Assembly (NCBI GenBank): GCA_958296125.1
Contig: OY282444.1
Span: 4,559,623-4,623,622 of the forward strand
Source of the DNA: an uncultured Poribacteria bacterium
Lineage (GTDB): Bacteria > Poribacteria > WGA-4E > PCPOR2b
DNA: 64,000 nt
Direction: 5' to 3'
Position 1 is the stretch's first letter. Each line of letters opens with the position of its first letter. Under the pieces are notes generated by a model. It had not been told where the DNA came from and ran no database searches. It saw only the letters and a program-made list of their open reading frames with translations. The translations under genes were made by a program, and so were the position numbers. Shown one piece after another: positions 1 through 10,114 of the stretch.

Positions 1-49
1 GGGCAATTCCTCCAGCGCCGATAACGCCCACCGACAGTCCATCGCTCAT
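1..49 (-). CDS. Gfo/Idh/MocA-type oxidoreductase, first 16 codons only
   Basis: Only the start of this gene lies in the window. An ATG at 47-49 on the minus strand is preceded by an AGGAG ribosome site six bases away. The 16 visible codons contain a beta strand and glycine turn (VGVIGAGGIA) typical of the N-terminal Rossmann fold of Gfo/Idh/MocA NAD(P)-dependent sugar or polyol dehydrogenases. It is transcribed away from the dioxygenase gene at 271, so the 220 bases between them should hold two divergent promoters. The family call rests on the short glycine motif and on three related oxidoreductases elsewhere in the window; another NAD-binding protein is possible. Confidence 0.6.
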   Translation of the reverse strand, partial: MSDGLSVGVIGAGGIA

Positions 50-270
50 AGCTATCTCCTCAGCTGAAATCTCTCTATCCGCACAAACCTGTGTCCAAAG
101 GCTGGAATAGGATTCATTATACAGATATATACGCTCGCGTCAATTAAAAAATAGTGCCGACATTTTGCCAAATCACTTTGTGCTGGATCTCGCTCACAAA
201 ATCATCTATAATGTTGTTGACCCACGCAAATCTCAAAATTAATCGACTATGAGCAACAGGAGGAATCACG

Positions 271-1098
271 ATGGTAAACGGATACTTAACAGAGGAACAA
301 CGCAAACACTGGAATGAGCAAGGCTATCTCGTTGCGAAACAGGTGCTATCTCCCGAAGAGGTCCGCACGCTTTTGGAGGCTGTCGATCTGGTTATTGAAA
401 ACTATGTTCGGGAAGAACATGGTCCAGATGCCCCCCAGTTTGGTCAAGGGGCTTTCACCATTATTCGTGCGATTGAAAGAACAGATGCACTGGATACCTT
501 GACAGATCACCCCAATATCTTTGGGACGATTCTCGCATTGATGGGACCCTACCTCCAGATTATGGGAACGCAGATCTACACTCGGCACCCCAGCGATGAC
601 CCTTTACTGGGTTTCCATACGGATGCCGGGCCTTCGCTACAACAGATCCACCCCCACCCCCAAAGCCTCCCGCTACAATTTAAGGTTCAGTTCTTCCTGA
701 CCGATGTATCAAAGCCGGACAGCGCGAACTTTATGCTGGTGCCGGGCAGTCACCGAAAGCCTTTCCCCGAACACCCGGAACCGGGATTTATTCCAGAAGG
801 AGCGATCCAAGTGCTTGCCGATGCGGGCGATGCGGTCATCTTTCCGTGGGCGCAGTGGCACTCGGTTGGATCGAATAAAACCGATCAGATTCGGAAAAGC
901 GTCACCTTCCGTTATGGTCAGATGTGGAGCCGCCCTTACGACTACGAAACCCTGCCGTCGCATGTGCTGGAGCGGATGACACCTCGCCGGAGACGCTTAT
1001 TCGGGTACATGGGCGAGGACTATCATCCGACCGATTACTTCAAACCGCATGACCAGTTGGAGATTATCCTCGGTGATGAGTGGAAGCTATTGGCATGA
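271..1098 (+). CDS. Phytanoyl-CoA dioxygenase (PhyH) family protein
   Basis: Predicted Fe(II)/2-oxoglutarate-dependent oxygenase of 275 residues. The sequence shows the HxD iron pair at His116 and Asp118 (FHTDAG) and the distal iron His at about 197 (QWHSVGSNK), followed by an Arg near 208 that could hold 2-oxoglutarate. This is the usual double-stranded beta-helix arrangement of the PhyH family. The family hydroxylates diverse small molecules, so the substrate cannot be read from sequence. The ATG follows a strong AGGAGG at 259-264. An SDR gene follows 88 bases later on the same strand, suggesting a shared catabolic transcript. Expected to be cytoplasmic, since no signal peptide is seen. Confidence 0.88.
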   Translation: MVNGYLTEEQRKHWNEQGYLVAKQVLSPEEVRTLLEAVDLVIENYVREEHGPDAPQFGQGAFTIIRAIERTDALDTLTDHPNIFGTILALMGPYLQIMGTQIYTRHPSDDPLLGFHTDAGPSLQQIHPHPQSLPLQFKVQFFLTDVSKPDSANFMLVPGSHRKPFPEHPEPGFIPEGAIQVLADAGDAVIFPWAQWHSVGSNKTDQIRKSVTFRYGQMWSRPYDYETLPSHVLERMTPRRRRLFGYMGEDYHPTDYFKPHDQLEIILGDEWKLLA

Positions 1099-1186
1099 AA
1101 CGTAAAAGATGGTGGGAGAAAGGAAAGGAAGTCCGTTCAACTTCCCCAATTTTCTGGTTTCCTACCCTCTGTGAGAAAGGACAAAA

Positions 1187-1945
1187 ATGGTTGATTTACA
1201 AGGCAAGGTCGCTTTAATCACCGGCTCATCGCGCGGGATTGGGCGTGGGTGTGCGATTGAGATGGCGACGTGCGGTGCCGATATTGTAATTAACTACCGG
1301 ACCCATCCCGATGAGGCGGAAGAGGTCGCTGAAATCGTCCGAGGTCTTGGGCGGAATGCCATCACCGTTGCTGCTGACATTGCAGAGCGAGATGCTGTTG
1401 AGGCGATGGTGCAGCAGGGGATTGATCGGTTTGGAAAGATAGACATCCTCGTGAATAATGCAGCGATGAGCATTCGCAAGCCGTTTCTGGAAATTCCTGT
1501 CGCCGATGTGTCACGGACGATTAATGTCTGCATGTGGGGAGTGTTTCATTGCAGTCAGGTTGCTGCACGCCACATGGTAGAGCGCTGCGAAGGTGGAAAA
1601 ATCTTGATTATCAGTTCCGTCCACGCCTTTATTCCCTTTGGACGTTCTGTTGCGTACAATACCGCGAAGGCGGGAATCAACCACATGGGGTACACAATGG
1701 CGACAGAATTGACCGAGCATCGTATCAACGTCAACGTCATTGAGCCGGGGTGGACAGATACGCCGGGAGAGCGAAATTTTGCAACGGAAGAGGAACTAAG
1801 AGAGGGCGGCAAAAAATTACCGTGGGGCAGACTGGGAACGATTGAGGACATCGGAAAAGCAGCGGCGTTTCTCTGCTCCGATGCGGCAGATTATATTACT
1901 GGTGCTTGCTTGCGAGTGGATGGCGGTTTCTGGCTGCCGAGGTAA
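1187..1945 (+). CDS. SDR-family NAD(P)-dependent oxidoreductase
   Basis: Classical short-chain dehydrogenase of 252 residues. It has the cofactor motif TGSSRGIG at residues 12-19, the NNAA structural motif near residue 90, catalytic Ser at 143-144, and the YxxxK pair at Tyr157 and Lys161. The C-terminal glycine-rich end (ITGACLRVDGGF) is typical of FabG-like and sugar or polyol dehydrogenases. An AAAGGA site lies just before the ATG. It probably works with the dioxygenase upstream in oxidising a small organic substrate, but the substrate is unknown. Its length is normal for the family. Confidence 0.9.
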   Translation: MVDLQGKVALITGSSRGIGRGCAIEMATCGADIVINYRTHPDEAEEVAEIVRGLGRNAITVAADIAERDAVEAMVQQGIDRFGKIDILVNNAAMSIRKPFLEIPVADVSRTINVCMWGVFHCSQVAARHMVERCEGGKILIISSVHAFIPFGRSVAYNTAKAGINHMGYTMATELTEHRINVNVIEPGWTDTPGERNFATEEELREGGKKLPWGRLGTIEDIGKAAAFLCSDAADYITGACLRVDGGFWLPR

Positions 1946-2429
1946 CACAACATTCACAACCACTCCTGATGTCTGAAAAATTATTTGCGTTTATATTGGT
2001 CGCTATATTTGCTTACGATAGGACTTACGCAGTTGAACACTGACCAATTGAATTGGTTAAAGAATATAAACCAGCAGGTTGGGAAACCCTACGTTTAGGT
2101 GAGGATGGTTCATGAACCGTGGTGATGTGTATCGAGTTAAGGATATGAGTGGCGGTGCATCGAATTTTTCCCTTGACTTTCCTGCGTAACCGTTGTAACA
2201 TTGAAATGGCATTGGAGATTCTGTCATAGTTATAGAAAGGGGCAGATGTTAAATGGCCCCCATACTGATGAATGTTTAGGCCCACAGAAGTTAGCATACG
2301 GCAATTTTAACAGAGAGGAAATCTAACAAAAGCAGACGCAAAAGCTACAGATTAAAACCGATGGGATTTGCCATATCTGAGAGTTATCTAAAAAACGATG
2401 AAGCCAAATCCGCGTCATCCGTGATCTTT
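1946..2429. other. Intergenic region with an IS-end-like motif
   Basis: No convincing gene is seen between the SDR stop and the thiC leader; open frames on both strands are short and interrupted. At 2019-2035 lies a 17-base motif (TAGGACTTACGCAGTTG) that recurs exactly, inverted, at 26606-26622 and partly at 13580-13591, so this is probably the remnant of an insertion sequence or MITE. A perfect 12-base palindrome (GGTTCATGAACC) lies near 2107. Confidence 0.5.
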
Positions 2430-2512
2430 GTTGGGGTGCGCTCCGATTGGACCCGGGGCACTGAGAATATACCCTTTGGACCTGATCTGGGTAATACCAG
2501 CGTAGGGAAATA
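2430..2512 (+). promoter_or_regulatory. TPP riboswitch (THI box)
   Basis: The segment carries the conserved thiamine-pyrophosphate aptamer blocks in the right order: GGGGTGC at 2433, CTGAGA at 2461-2466, ACCC at 2471, ACCTGATCTGGGTAATACC across 2480-2498 and the closing GCGTAGGGAA to 2509. These form the P2/P3 and P4/P5 arms that bind the pyrimidine and pyrophosphate ends of TPP. It sits 120 bases upstream of thiC and is followed by an intrinsic terminator, so high TPP is expected to stop transcription before the gene. Confidence 0.93.
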
Positions 2513-2564
2513 TGAGTTTCAGAGTAGAGAGCAACGTTCGTTGTTCCTGACTTGTATTGTCGAG

Positions 2565-2598
2565 CCGTTTTCCTTATGCAGGGAAACGGTTTTTTTTT
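2565..2598 (+). terminator. Riboswitch-controlled intrinsic terminator of thiC
   Basis: A nine-pair stem (CCGTTTTCC at 2565-2573 with GGGAAACGG at 2581-2589, one G-T pair) closes a seven-base loop and is followed by nine T residues at 2590-2598. It lies between the TPP aptamer and the thiC ribosome site, the usual expression platform for transcriptional attenuation. Confidence 0.88.
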
Positions 2599-2619
2599 CG
2601 ACATTTGCTTACCGCATAG

Positions 2620-4548
<1,929 letters not shown>

Positions 4549-4589
4549 AAAACTATAAGCGACAAACAATCGTTGGTCCGCACTTGCCG

Positions 4590-4632
4590 AAAAGCCGTTT
4601 TCCTCCGCGTAACATGGGAAAACGGCTTTTTT
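4590..4632 (+). terminator. Intrinsic terminator after thiC
   Basis: A perfect 14-base inverted repeat (AAAAGCCGTTTTCC at 4590-4603 with its complement at 4617-4630) closes a 13-base loop, with a T tract through 4632. Its stem has the same CCGTTTTCC core as the riboswitch terminator upstream of thiC. Confidence 0.88.
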
Positions 4633-4655
4633 CATTGCTTTAACCTAAGACCTAG

Positions 4656-5032
4656 ACACTTCAGAAGTTCGTAGAGCGTTGTGAGTCATTCTTTCTTGAC
4701 AAACAAATTGCGGTGCAGAAACCGCGTCTCATCTTAGCACTGGGTAAGCACTCCATCAAGTTCATCGCAGGCCTATCGCCTGATTTGGCTGAATGGAAAA
4801 AATGTAAAACTTTCCGGGAGTTAGATGATTCGGATTTGGGACCTGTGGTGAATAAAGTTCGTTTCAATGCTTCCAATCCCACAACCGTTGTTGTTTGGTA
4901 CACCCTGCTATGCGTAAAGTCCACCATGCTAGGCATAAAGCCCTTGATAAGTGTCGGCATTACCGTTGGGCAAAGAGAGAAGCTGCCGAGCGGAAAATGC
5001 TCAAAAAAGCATTGAAGAAATCTGGCCTTTGA
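4656..5032 (+). pseudogene. Decayed uracil-DNA-glycosylase-like gene (C-terminal part)
   Basis: Reading from 4656, one frame gives a plausible UDG-superfamily C-terminal half, with a segment like KPRLILALGKHSIKF that matches the strand carrying the conserved ALG turn. Near 4900 the frame breaks. The next frame, from 4901, begins with HPAMRK, which resembles the HPS/HPA motif of these enzymes, and continues as a basic helix to a TGA at 5030-5032. An in-frame TAG at 4653-4655 cuts off the N-terminal part. Two frames of coding quality joined by one shift, plus the upstream stop, point to a pseudogene. The family assignment is from motif recognition only. Confidence 0.5.
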
Positions 5033-5095
5033 TGATTGTAGTTTGTAGCAGGCTTATTAGGAGACACATCACGTTTCACGCAAGGAGACGCAATC

Positions 5096-6193
5096 ATGTC
5101 CAAAACCTATCGTGCAGGACTCGTTGGATGCGGAGGCATGGGACACCACCATCTTCGTGTCCTCAACGACTTACCCGAATTTGAACTCGTCGCGCTCTGC
5201 GATATTTTCCCTGATGCTGTCAATCAATCTGGAGACGAATATGGCATCGAAGCGCGTTACCTCGATTTTAATCAGATGTACGACGAAGCAAATTTAGACC
5301 TCGTCACCGTCGCCACGCAGACGCGCGGACATCATGCCCCGGTGGTTGCAGCGTTACGGCGAGGAATCTCTGTCTTGTGTGAGAAACCGATTGCCATCGA
5401 TCTCATCGAAGCAGATGACATGGTCGCCGCCGCAGAAAGCTCTGGTGCGAAATTCGCTATCAATCAACAGAACCACGTCAACCCCGGCATCCGGAAAGCA
5501 CAGGTGATGGTCGAGGAGGGTGTCGTCGGCGACGTTGTCTTGGTGCGAGGGAGAAACAAAGCCGGACGCAAAAGTGGGAACGAGTTCATGGAGATGGGCA
5601 CACACGTCGCGGACATGATGCTCTGCTTTGGTGGAGTGCCAGAGTGGTGTTCGGGAACGGTTTACAACGAAAACCAGCCTGCCGGACCGGGGGACATTAT
5701 GGAGGCAAAAGAGATGTCTCCGCGGGATCGGGACTCTGGATTGGTGATGGGGACACGCGCGATAGCGCACTACGGTTTCCAAGGTGGTATCTGGGGCGAA
5801 ACGCACTTTATCAACTACGCCAAGACGATGAGCGAAAATTACGGCGTTGATCTCCTCGGAACGGAAGGACAGTTGGCGGTGCGTGCGTCGGCAAACGTGA
5901 CAGACAACTTGTGGCATCTACCGCGTCCGATGGAGGGGGCACCGGCACAGTTCTCAGATTGGCGGCAAGTAGATTTATCAGATGTGGGGCTTGAGGAGCC
6001 AATCGTCACTATGTACCGACGGATAATTCACGCCATTGAAACGGATACGCAGCCGCCGAGCAGCGGTGAGGAAGGACGTTGGGCGTTTGAGATGATGATG
6101 GCAATCTATCAGTCCCACCGCGAAGGTGGATGCCGCGTCGAATTGCCGCTCGCTGATCGCCGGCACCCGCTGGAGCAGTGGCGCGCTGCTTGA
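5096..6193 (+). CDS. Gfo/Idh/MocA family oxidoreductase
   Basis: NAD(P)-dependent oxidoreductase of 365 residues, probably acting on a sugar, polyol or inositol-like substrate in the cytoplasm. The N-terminal Rossmann fold shows GLVGCGGMGHHHL near residues 7-19. The family lysine motif CEKPIA lies near residue 100, and the C-terminal alpha/beta domain contains the expected HVADMM region near 170. AAGGAG lies ten bases before the ATG. The gene follows the broken UDG-like gene and precedes a GNAT gene by 170 bases that contain a dispersed repeat. Substrate unknown. Confidence 0.88.
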   Translation: MSKTYRAGLVGCGGMGHHHLRVLNDLPEFELVALCDIFPDAVNQSGDEYGIEARYLDFNQMYDEANLDLVTVATQTRGHHAPVVAALRRGISVLCEKPIAIDLIEADDMVAAAESSGAKFAINQQNHVNPGIRKAQVMVEEGVVGDVVLVRGRNKAGRKSGNEFMEMGTHVADMMLCFGGVPEWCSGTVYNENQPAGPGDIMEAKEMSPRDRDSGLVMGTRAIAHYGFQGGIWGETHFINYAKTMSENYGVDLLGTEGQLAVRASANVTDNLWHLPRPMEGAPAQFSDWRQVDLSDVGLEEPIVTMYRRIIHAIETDTQPPSSGEEGRWAFEMMMAIYQSHREGGCRVELPLADRRHPLEQWRAA

Positions 6194-6288
6194 TGTGTTA
6201 AGCGTGATATAACCTAAGTTGCTAGTAGTAGGCATATTCCGTATGCTGTAACCTTAAAAGTTCATTAGTTGCACGAATGAACCAACAT

Positions 6289-6309
6289 AGCCCTAGCGGG
6301 GCGACATGT
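6289..6309 (+). repeat. Dispersed 21-base repeat, copy 1
   Basis: A 21-base sequence, beginning AGCCCTAGCGGGGCGACA, occurs identically at 19762-19782. It starts with a short GC-rich palindromic core (CCCTAGCGGGG). It lies 55 bases upstream of the GNAT start, outside any gene, as is typical of REP-like elements. Confidence 0.6.
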
Positions 6310-6363
6310 GTCGCATTGGGTGATGTACGGTGGATCGAAAAAATCACTGCTTGAGGAATTTTT

Positions 6364-7482
6364 ATGAAAATTGACCGCTTATTACAAACTGATAATGTTT
6401 GGAAGATTTCCCTTTCGACCGAAGCCGAAGAAGATGTGAGTCGCCTCTGGCTTATTGAATACCGGATGCGATTTGGCACTGCACAACTCAAGATGGGCGG
6501 CATCGCCGGCGTTGGCACGAATGAGGACCATCGCAACAGAGGCTATTCTCGGCGCGTCATGGAGAACTCCACGGCGCTCATGACAGAGAATGGATTCGAT
6601 GTCGCTATGCTGTTTGGTATCCCGGACTTCTACCCTAAATTCGGCTATGCAACAGTGCTGCCGGAAACATGGGTCGAGCTTAATACGGGGGAGGCGCAAG
6701 CGGCTGCCTCCACATATCAGATCCGAAAATTTGAGAAGGGGGACGAACCGAAAATATTGGCACTCTACGCAGCGAACAACGCCGAGCGAACTGGTACACC
6801 TTTGCGAGACGAGACCCGTTGGAAGGAATTCAAGATGGGGAGCAACTTTGGGGTTGTTGCTGCCCCTTTTGTTGTCCTGAACGAAACCGGTGAGGTAATC
6901 GGCTATTTCGTCTGCGATGATACAGAAGAAAACTGTATCCTTTGCGACATTGGGTTTCAAAACAGGACGATTTTTGAGACAGTCATCCGCTTTCTTGGGG
7001 ATAGAGCGAGCCGCATCGGTGCAGCACAGATTCAATGCTCAATGCCTGCTGACCATCCATTCGCTATCTTCTGCCGACGCTACGGCTGCCGAACAAATAC
7101 CCATAACCCGAAGGACCGCGGGGGCATGATGCGGATTATTAACCAATCAAGTACCATAAAAGGGGTTGCCGGTGAGTTGGAAAAACGCCTACGGCACTCC
7201 GCCCATCTCTCACAATGGAGTGGAAAGATCCTAATCTCGACAGATCTCGGACAGGATTGTTTGGGAATTGATCGGGGACGTGTTACACACACCAACAGTA
7301 AAGCGAACGCCTTCCACCTTGAGATGCCGCAGGACAAGCTGATTCAACTGATGATGGGGAGGCGAAGCATCGAAGATCTTGCTATTGAGCCCGATGTTTC
7401 GGTAACAGGGGGAATTATTCCCATTTTGGAAACGCTCTTTCCACTTGACTATCCGCACGTCTGGTGGCCCGACCGATTTTGA
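6364..7482 (+). CDS. GNAT family N-acetyltransferase, Eis-like
   Basis: Protein of 372 residues with the layout of Eis-type acetyltransferases: an N-terminal GNAT domain with the acetyl-CoA loop (DHRNRGYSRRVM near residues 54-65), a second GNAT-like domain, and a C-terminal sterol-carrier-like domain that begins near residue 270. Eis relatives acetylate amines on aminoglycosides, peptides or other small molecules. The substrate here is not evident. The open frame runs from an ATG at 6364 after a modest GAGGAA site. The next gene begins 70 bases after its stop. Confidence 0.8.
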   Translation: MKIDRLLQTDNVWKISLSTEAEEDVSRLWLIEYRMRFGTAQLKMGGIAGVGTNEDHRNRGYSRRVMENSTALMTENGFDVAMLFGIPDFYPKFGYATVLPETWVELNTGEAQAAASTYQIRKFEKGDEPKILALYAANNAERTGTPLRDETRWKEFKMGSNFGVVAAPFVVLNETGEVIGYFVCDDTEENCILCDIGFQNRTIFETVIRFLGDRASRIGAAQIQCSMPADHPFAIFCRRYGCRTNTHNPKDRGGMMRIINQSSTIKGVAGELEKRLRHSAHLSQWSGKILISTDLGQDCLGIDRGRVTHTNSKANAFHLEMPQDKLIQLMMGRRSIEDLAIEPDVSVTGGIIPILETLFPLDYPHVWWPDRF

Positions 7483-7552
7483 TGGGAACGGCTTACCTGT
7501 TTATTCAGGCTTCACTTCAACACACGCACTAACATACGAAAGGAATTCCATA

Positions 7553-8644
7553 TTGCCACCGAAAAAATACAGAGTTGCAGTCGTCGGGGGCGCAGGGACC
7601 TGGGGACGTTTTTATTTGCGCGCTTACGCCAACCATCCAGACTGCGAAATTGTCGCACTGGTAGACCGCGCCTGGGACCGACGGGGTGCCTTCGCTGACC
7701 ATTATGGTATCAAGACCGTCTTTGATACTGTGGACGAACTCTTTTCCAAAGAGGTGCCCGACATCGTCTCAATTATTCTACCAGTCGGTCACAATCCTGA
7801 GACAGTCATCGCTTGCGCTGAAGCGGGTGTTAAGGCGGTTTCATGCGAAAAGCCGATAGCGGTTGAGCTATCGCAGGCGGATGAGATGGTGCGTGCCTGC
7901 AGGGAACGGGGAACTGCCTTCGGCTGCGGGACAGGTTACTGGGACGCGCCCTACCTACTAGAGATTGCTGATTGGATCCGTGCGGGCAATATCGGTCAAC
8001 TGACCGGTGCCGCGATTCCCGGTGGGCTGCCGACAGAAGTGTCAGGTGGCGGGTGCGTGCAACTGACCATCATGCGCTTGCTCACTGATATGGAGGTCGA
8101 ATGGGCGGAAGGATGGGCATTACCACCACAAGCCGACTGGATGCCTCCGGTCGAATTTGCAGCGGTGGAGACGGATTCTCCAGTCTATGGTCGTTTGGGA
8201 TTGTCCGGTGGAGTTGTTTGTGAAATCGTCAAGCCACAAACGGATCAGAAAGTGTTCTGTCCTGTTTCGGTTACTGGAGAAAATGGGCGGGTATGGATTA
8301 CCTCTCCCAAGCCGATCCTTATCCAGGGACAGGGAGCTGCTGCAACGCCAGTGCAGCCGGAATTTCTGGATCGCTCCCGAAAAGACGGATTTACATCAGC
8401 CATTGAACGACTCATGCGGGCGGTGGATACCGGCGAGGAGGCTCTGTGCAGCGGCCACGACTACCGTCAAGCACTCGAAATCGCCATCGCCCTAAAACAG
8501 TCTGCTCATCGTGGACATGGACGAATTTCCCTGCCGTTGGAAGATCGTTCTCTCAAGATCTATCCCCATCCCTACCGCTTAAAGGGCGGCGATGTAGCAG
8601 GTTGGGAGAGCATCGGCTATACGGGCCCGCCCTCGGTTGCGTAG
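7553..8644 (+). CDS. Gfo/Idh/MocA family oxidoreductase (TTG start)
   Basis: Oxidoreductase of 363 residues. The frame is open further upstream into the GNAT gene, but the TTG at 7553 is preferred: AAAGGA lies eight bases before it, and translation then begins just before the Rossmann strand VAVVGGAGTWGRF. The CEKPIAV motif near residue 100 and the two-domain length match the family. Compared with the paralogue at 5096 the C-terminal half is divergent, so the substrates probably differ. It ends 130 bases from the convergent gene at 8774. Confidence 0.85.
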   Translation: MPPKKYRVAVVGGAGTWGRFYLRAYANHPDCEIVALVDRAWDRRGAFADHYGIKTVFDTVDELFSKEVPDIVSIILPVGHNPETVIACAEAGVKAVSCEKPIAVELSQADEMVRACRERGTAFGCGTGYWDAPYLLEIADWIRAGNIGQLTGAAIPGGLPTEVSGGGCVQLTIMRLLTDMEVEWAEGWALPPQADWMPPVEFAAVETDSPVYGRLGLSGGVVCEIVKPQTDQKVFCPVSVTGENGRVWITSPKPILIQGQGAAATPVQPEFLDRSRKDGFTSAIERLMRAVDTGEEALCSGHDYRQALEIAIALKQSAHRGHGRISLPLEDRSLKIYPHPYRLKGGDVAGWESIGYTGPPSVA

Positions 8645-8773
8645 GATATTCCGGACAACCAAGCGTAACGAGATTCCGCTGCAACTTACCCGATCTTACG
8701 GTCAAAAGCTACGTTCGGCAAGTTGTTGTGGGGATACTCTGATTAGGGAATACAGATTTGCATTTTCTCTTTT

Positions 8774-9340
8774 TTAAAATCCATTCTCAAACTGAATCTT
8801 ATGAGAAACAATTTCACCAACTGAAGTATTTAGAAGAAATGTTGTGAAACTTTTTGTAACACCACTGGGGATATTACTAATGGGGATATAAGCTGCTTCA
8901 AGTAATTGTTCATTACTGTCGTAAACACTCAAGATAAAGTTCGCCAATTGATAATCTTTCCCGGACTCATTGATGACCTCACCTAAGGCTTGATTTCCTA
9001 TCATACTACTTTTGAACGAAACGTTCTTATAGTAAAAACCATTGCCAGCGAATTTTTTATCTACGATACTCGATAGATCATCCGTCAGTGATTTTACTTT
9101 AATCCATCCTTCAACTGTTACTTTTGCCCAGTCTCCCTTTTCCTCAACGACCTTAACCTTTGTCTTTTGTAAGAGTTGGTTAATTTTTTGTCCGTTTGGG
9201 GTTTCTCTGAGATCTCCTATCTTATCTCTTACATACAAATATTGGGCAAGCTTGTCGACGGAGACCACATCACGCCCAGTAGCATTTAGTAGGAGAATAA
9301 CAGTGAGACAGATAATCAAACACAATGTGAAGCGTTTCAT
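8774..9340 (-). CDS. Secreted protein with bacterial SH3 and FxLYD domains
   Basis: Protein of 188 residues. Residues 1-22 form a signal peptide with a hydrophobic core (LCLIICLTVILLL). Residues 33-85 resemble a bacterial SH3 domain (YVRDKIGDLRETPNG through GWIKVKSL). Residues 115-165 resemble the FxLYD fold (GEVINESGKDYQLANFILSVYD). Proteins of this layout are usually extracytoplasmic and bind cell-wall or protein ligands, but no enzyme motif is present. The ATG is preceded by AAAGGAG. It lies alone between convergent and minus-strand neighbours, so no pathway can be inferred. Confidence 0.7.
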   Translation of the reverse strand: MKRFTLCLIICLTVILLLNATGRDVVSVDKLAQYLYVRDKIGDLRETPNGQKINQLLQKTKVKVVEEKGDWAKVTVEGWIKVKSLTDDLSSIVDKKFAGNGFYYKNVSFKSSMIGNQALGEVINESGKDYQLANFILSVYDSNEQLLEAAYIPISNIPSGVTKSFTTFLLNTSVGEIVSHKIQFENGF

Positions 9341-9431
9341 AGAAAGCTCCTTTCTTTGCGTAGTGGAGGTTTAGCTTGCTCTGAGTTATGCAACTCGTCC
9401 TACCATTTCATTCGGTTATCAAGATTGCGTT

Positions 9432-10031
9432 CTAGTACTCGAGCTTTTTTAGACGACGCTCTGCAAGATCACGATAGAAGGTATAATCTTCTCCTGAATG
9501 TTCAATAATCCGATTCAGCCAGTTTCTGGTCTGATTCCAATTCTTCTTATTCCAATATGCTTGAGCAATCTGGTAACGGGAAGCCTGAAGTGATGATGCC
9601 TCTGGATGGTCTCTTTCAAAAGCAGAAAATGTTTCGAGTAATTGGGGCATCTACTGATTAAAGTTCCTTTTAATTCCGTGTGATCCACCGTAACGTCCTG
9701 GATCTTCCCAGCCAATCAAAGTTCGCATTTTGTCTTCGTAGGCAAGTCGTGAGGCCTCTGTCTTTGGAAATTCCTGTATTATTCTATCATACCAACTCAC
9801 AGCGGTTTCTACGTTTGGAATCCACCTTGAATCGATGCGGAACACCTTGCTTTTCCGTTTAGACCAAAATTCGGCATGCCGAAGGTAAGATTGTGCAATA
9901 GCATTTTCAACAGTTGTCCGAGAGACTTCACCAACTATTTCTGATAGCTGCTTAATCCTGTCTTTCACTAATTTCGCTTGATCCGATTCTGGAAAATATT
10001 TGACAAGCAGGCCTAATCTCTTTGTGTGGAG
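9432..10031 (-). pseudogene. Tetratricopeptide-repeat gene broken by stop codons
   Basis: One continuous minus-strand frame encodes TPR-like helices reminiscent of BamD/YbgF-type proteins (for example YDRIIQEFPKTEASRLAYE and WLNRIIEHSGEDYTFYRDLA). It is interrupted by an in-frame TAG at 9651-9653 that is immediately followed by ATG. A second TAG at 10032-10034 cuts off the N-terminal part about 20 residues above the first GTG. Both halves keep coding quality, so this looks like a recently inactivated gene. Two short proteins made by re-initiation at the ATG (9648-9650) cannot be excluded. Confidence 0.55.
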
Positions 10032-10114
10032 CTACACCTACTTGAGGATTACTATCTTTCACTTGCAGATCTGCGTCTTTAAAATGTTACACTAGATTCC
10101 CCAACACCGACAAA

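Noticed and set aside
4661..4960. 99-residue minus-strand ORF
   Set aside because: It is antisense to the UDG-like remnant, whose plus-strand frames have better protein character and motifs.
5354..5917. 187-residue minus-strand ORF
   Set aside because: Antisense shadow of the Gfo/Idh/MocA gene at 5096-6193, which has clear family motifs.
6382..7035. 217-residue minus-strand ORF
   Set aside because: Antisense to the GNAT gene; no motif and poor composition.
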